DNA of 43,026 nucleotides, taken from positions 1 through 43,026 of the forward strand of contig DXXQ01000119.1 in NCBI GenBank assembly GCA_019416265.1. Direction: 5' to 3'. Below the pieces are notes generated by a model. That model was not told where the DNA came from. It was given only the letters and a program-made list of their open reading frames with translations, and made no database searches. Position 1 is the stretch's first letter; each line of letters starts with the position of its first letter. Origin of the DNA: Clostridiales bacterium. GTDB taxonomy: Bacteria > Bacillota > Clostridia > Lachnospirales > Lachnospiraceae. Shown piece after piece: positions 41,266 to 43,026 of the stretch. Both the position numbers and the translations under genes were made by a program.

Positions 41266-42637
41266 AAATCTGCTTCTTGCCTCTGTAAATATATTTGCCC
41301 AGTTTTTCTTTGATCACCTTGCCCTCTTCCGCTGCAAGAGTTCCCCGAAGGAAAACCTTATCGATCTCTCCGTGAAGTGCAAAACCTTCAAATGGATTAT
41401 TATCCGTATTGTAGGCATGTGTCTTTGCGGAGATCACACTCTCTTTTTCCGGATCGAATACAACAAGGTCTGCATCGCTGCCCTCTGCGATCACACCTTT
41501 CCGTGGATAAACGCCGTAAAGCTTCGCCGGGTTTTCGCTTAAGAGCTCACACATCTTTTCCAGGGTGATTCTCCCTTCCCTTACACCGTAGGTATAGAGC
41601 AGGGTTCCCCTGGTCTGTACACCGGGCAGTCCTCCCGGAATCTTTGTAAAATCTTTTTCTCCAAGACGTTTCTGCTCCATGGTAAAGCTGCACTGATCTG
41701 TGGCAACTGTCTGGATCTCTCCCTTTGCCAGAGCCTCCCAAAGGCAGTCCTGGTCTTCTTTTTTTCTGATGGGAGGTGCGCATACAAATTTCGCCCCTTC
41801 AAAATCAGGTCTGGAATAAACGCTGTCATCCAGAAGAAGATACTGCGGACAGGTTTCTGCATAAACCTTCTGTCCCTGCGCTCTTGCTCGGCAGATTTCC
41901 TCATATGCTTTTTTGTTGGTGAGATGCACAACCATCACAGGAGCATCCGCCTCCTTCGCAATGACAAGAAGCCTGTGGACCGCCTCCGCTTCCATGGTAT
42001 CAGGACGTACCAGGGGATGATTTTCCGGTCCGAAACGCCCTGCTTTTTTTGCCTCCTCAATCTTTGCGTCGATCACTCCGGCATTTTCGCAGTGAACGCC
42101 GGCAAAACAATCATATTCCTTTAATTTTTTAATAATCTTGTACAAGTCGCAGTCATCTACGATCATGGCAGGATAGGTCATGTAAAGCTTGAAGCTTGTG
42201 ATCCCTTCTTTTATCATTTCCGGAATCTCCCGTTCTGTCTCCTCATTCCATTCCACCACAGACATATGGAAGGAATAGTCACAGGAACATTTGCCGTCGG
42301 CTTTTTTATGCCACCTCTCCAGACCTTCTTTCAGCGTATGTCCTCCCTTGTCCTGGGATGCAAAATCCACTACCATAGTTGTTCCCCCTGCCAGCGCAGC
42401 CTTTGTCCCCGTCTCGAAATCGTCCGCAGTCACTGTCCCGGCAACCTCCAGGTCAAAGTGGGTATGTCCGTCAATAAATCCGGGGAAGATCAGCTTTCCG
42501 GATACATCGATCACCTGAGCCTCCTCATCCCAAAGTCCTGCTCCCACTTTTTCGATTTTTTCTCCGTTTACCAGCACATCCAGCTTTTCTGATTTCTCAG
42601 CTGATACTACTGTACCATTTTTCAACAAATATTTCAT
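41264..42637 (-). CDS. Dihydropyrimidinase/hydantoinase-like amidohydrolase
   Basis: This 457-residue cyclic amidohydrolase has the binuclear metal site: H58 and H60 in GFIDGHTHFD, the carboxylated lysine K150 in SFKLYMTY, H182 in GVHCENAG, H238 in VVHLTN and D314 in VATDQCSF. Family members open dihydropyrimidine or hydantoin rings. The residue after D314 is Gln where most relatives have His (TDHC), which may shift specificity. The start at 42637 (MKYLLKNGTV) follows GGGAGGG; an upstream ATG at 42670 is unlikely. It is divergent from a YheO-type regulator. Confidence 0.88.
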   Translation of the reverse strand: MKYLLKNGTVVSAEKSEKLDVLVNGEKIEKVGAGLWDEEAQVIDVSGKLIFPGFIDGHTHFDLEVAGTVTADDFETGTKAALAGGTTMVVDFASQDKGGHTLKEGLERWHKKADGKCSCDYSFHMSVVEWNEETEREIPEMIKEGITSFKLYMTYPAMIVDDCDLYKIIKKLKEYDCFAGVHCENAGVIDAKIEEAKKAGRFGPENHPLVRPDTMEAEAVHRLLVIAKEADAPVMVVHLTNKKAYEEICRARAQGQKVYAETCPQYLLLDDSVYSRPDFEGAKFVCAPPIRKKEDQDCLWEALAKGEIQTVATDQCSFTMEQKRLGEKDFTKIPGGLPGVQTRGTLLYTYGVREGRITLEKMCELLSENPAKLYGVYPRKGVIAEGSDADLVVFDPEKESVISAKTHAYNTDNNPFEGFALHGEIDKVFLRGTLAAEEGKVIKEKLGKYIYRGKKQI

Positions 42638-42712
42638 AATACCCTCCCTTTTCTCTTGATTTTTGTCCATTTTTAACAGTTTTTATCATCTGTCTTCTAT
42701 CTGATACATAAA

Positions 42713-42741
42713 AATATAGCATAATCGTTTTTATTTCTCAA
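42713..42741 (-). promoter_or_regulatory. Putative promoter of the dihydropyrimidinase-like gene
   Basis: On the minus strand, TTGAGA (42741-42736), 17 bp and TATATT (42718-42713). The rest of the 265-bp divergent gap is very AT-rich. Confidence 0.6.
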
Positions 42742-42809
42742 TATTTTCAGATATTTTTTTCTCATTAATTTTTAGTATTTCTTATTTTTTTTGTGAAAAA
42801 AACTTTTTA

Positions 42810-42837
42810 TTTTCAATTTTCTATGTTATAGTAGAAT
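42810..42837 (+). promoter_or_regulatory. Weak candidate promoter of the YheO-type regulator
   Basis: TTTTCA (42810-42815), 16 bp and TAGAAT (42832-42837). An overlapping TATAGT at 42827-42832 is an alternative -10. Confidence 0.4.
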
Positions 42838-42848
42838 TAACTTGAGTT

Positions 42849-42885
42849 GCAGCTGTAAAAAAGAGACAGTTGCGCTAATTTTTTT
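42849..42885 (+). terminator. Terminator-like hairpin in the leader of the YheO-type gene
   Basis: GCAGCTGT (42849-42856) pairs with ACAGTTGC (42866-42873), one G-T pair, around AAAAAAGAG, and seven T residues follow at 42879-42885. It lies between the putative promoter and the ribosome binding site, so it could be an attenuator. Confidence 0.5.
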
Positions 42886-42902
42886 ATAAAGGAGGTATTT
42901 CA

Positions 42903-43026
42903 ATGGGACGGCTTACTGTATTAAAACAGATTGCCAAAGACCTGGCTGCTCAGTTTGGTCCTGACTGCGAAGTTTGTATTCATGATTTAAAAACCACGGA
43001 ACCGGAGCATTCCATTGTATATATTG
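42903..43026 (+). CDS. YheO/PAS-domain helix-turn-helix regulator, N-terminal fragment
   Basis: The first 41 codons (MGRLTVLKQIAKDLAAQFG then CEVCIHDLK...SIVYI) match the start of YheO-like PAS regulators, in which a conserved E-V-x-x-H-D segment is followed by S-I-V. The C-terminal helix-turn-helix lies beyond the window. AAAGGAGG precedes the ATG by 7 bases. It is divergent from the dihydropyrimidinase-like gene, which it may control. The frame is open at the window edge. Confidence 0.75.
   Translation, partial: MGRLTVLKQIAKDLAAQFGPDCEVCIHDLKTTEPEHSIVYI

Overview
The window looks like chromosomal DNA of an anaerobic, low-to-moderate GC Firmicute, most likely a member of the Lachnospiraceae. 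Supporting signs are strong AGGAGG ribosome binding sites, TTGACA/TATAAT promoters, the anaerobic (cbi-type) cobalamin pathway, an ECF-type S component beside coaBC and coaX, and lipoproteins with short leaders. This is inference from gene content; no rRNA gene, tRNA gene or CRISPR array was seen.

Layout. (1) 1-2.9 kb: a LacI-type regulator followed by a MATE transporter. The pair is bracketed by a 40-bp imperfect direct repeat, with a probable serine-recombinase tail at its right end, so it looks like an acquired cassette. (2) 2.9-9.2 kb: a GNAT acetyltransferase; a corA - rhomboid-like - lysA operon on the minus strand; aroC on the plus strand; a lactonase-fold protein on the minus strand. 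(3) 9.3-15.7 kb: a minus-strand early tetrapyrrole operon, hemA - sirC - hemC - cobA/hemD fusion - hemB - hemL. It makes 5-aminolevulinate, uroporphyrinogen III, precorrin-2 and sirohydrochlorin. No late heme gene is present. (4) 15.96-17.3 kb: a divergent MocR-type regulator whose PLP-binding lysine appears to be replaced by arginine. (5) 17.3-28.8 kb: a minus-strand cobalamin operon, cbiD-cbiF-cbiG-cbiH-cbiJ/E/T fusion-cbiA-cbiB-cobD-cbiP-cbiC, with a promoter, a compact cobalamin riboswitch and a terminator in its leader. (6) 28.9-36.1 kb: a second MATE transporter, an RluA-type pseudouridine synthase, the coaBC - ECF S component - coaX operon, a degenerate Rpn-like nuclease remnant, an MnmM-like methyltransferase and a cyclophilin lipoprotein. 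(7) 36.2-43.0 kb: trpS, luxS, an SH3b lipoprotein, a cyuA-like gene with a DAACS symporter, a dihydropyrimidinase-like gene, and the first 41 codons of a YheO/PAS-type regulator that runs off the window.

How they work together. Regions 3 to 5 form one 19-kb tetrapyrrole-to-cobamide block. The hem operon supplies sirohydrochlorin. The cbi operon takes cobalt-factor III onward to adenosylcobinamide phosphate and is probably shut off by cobalamin through the riboswitch. Cobalt insertion (CbiK/CbiX), the C20 methylation (CbiL) and nucleotide-loop assembly (CobU/S/T) must be encoded elsewhere.

The most interesting lead is the regulatory module between the two operons: an atypical MocR protein lacking the Schiff-base lysine, tandem TGAACAG repeats upstream of the hemA promoter, and a MocR 3' end that overlaps the convergent end of the cbi operon. 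The LacI/MATE cassette with its promoter-embedded palindrome is the second lead.
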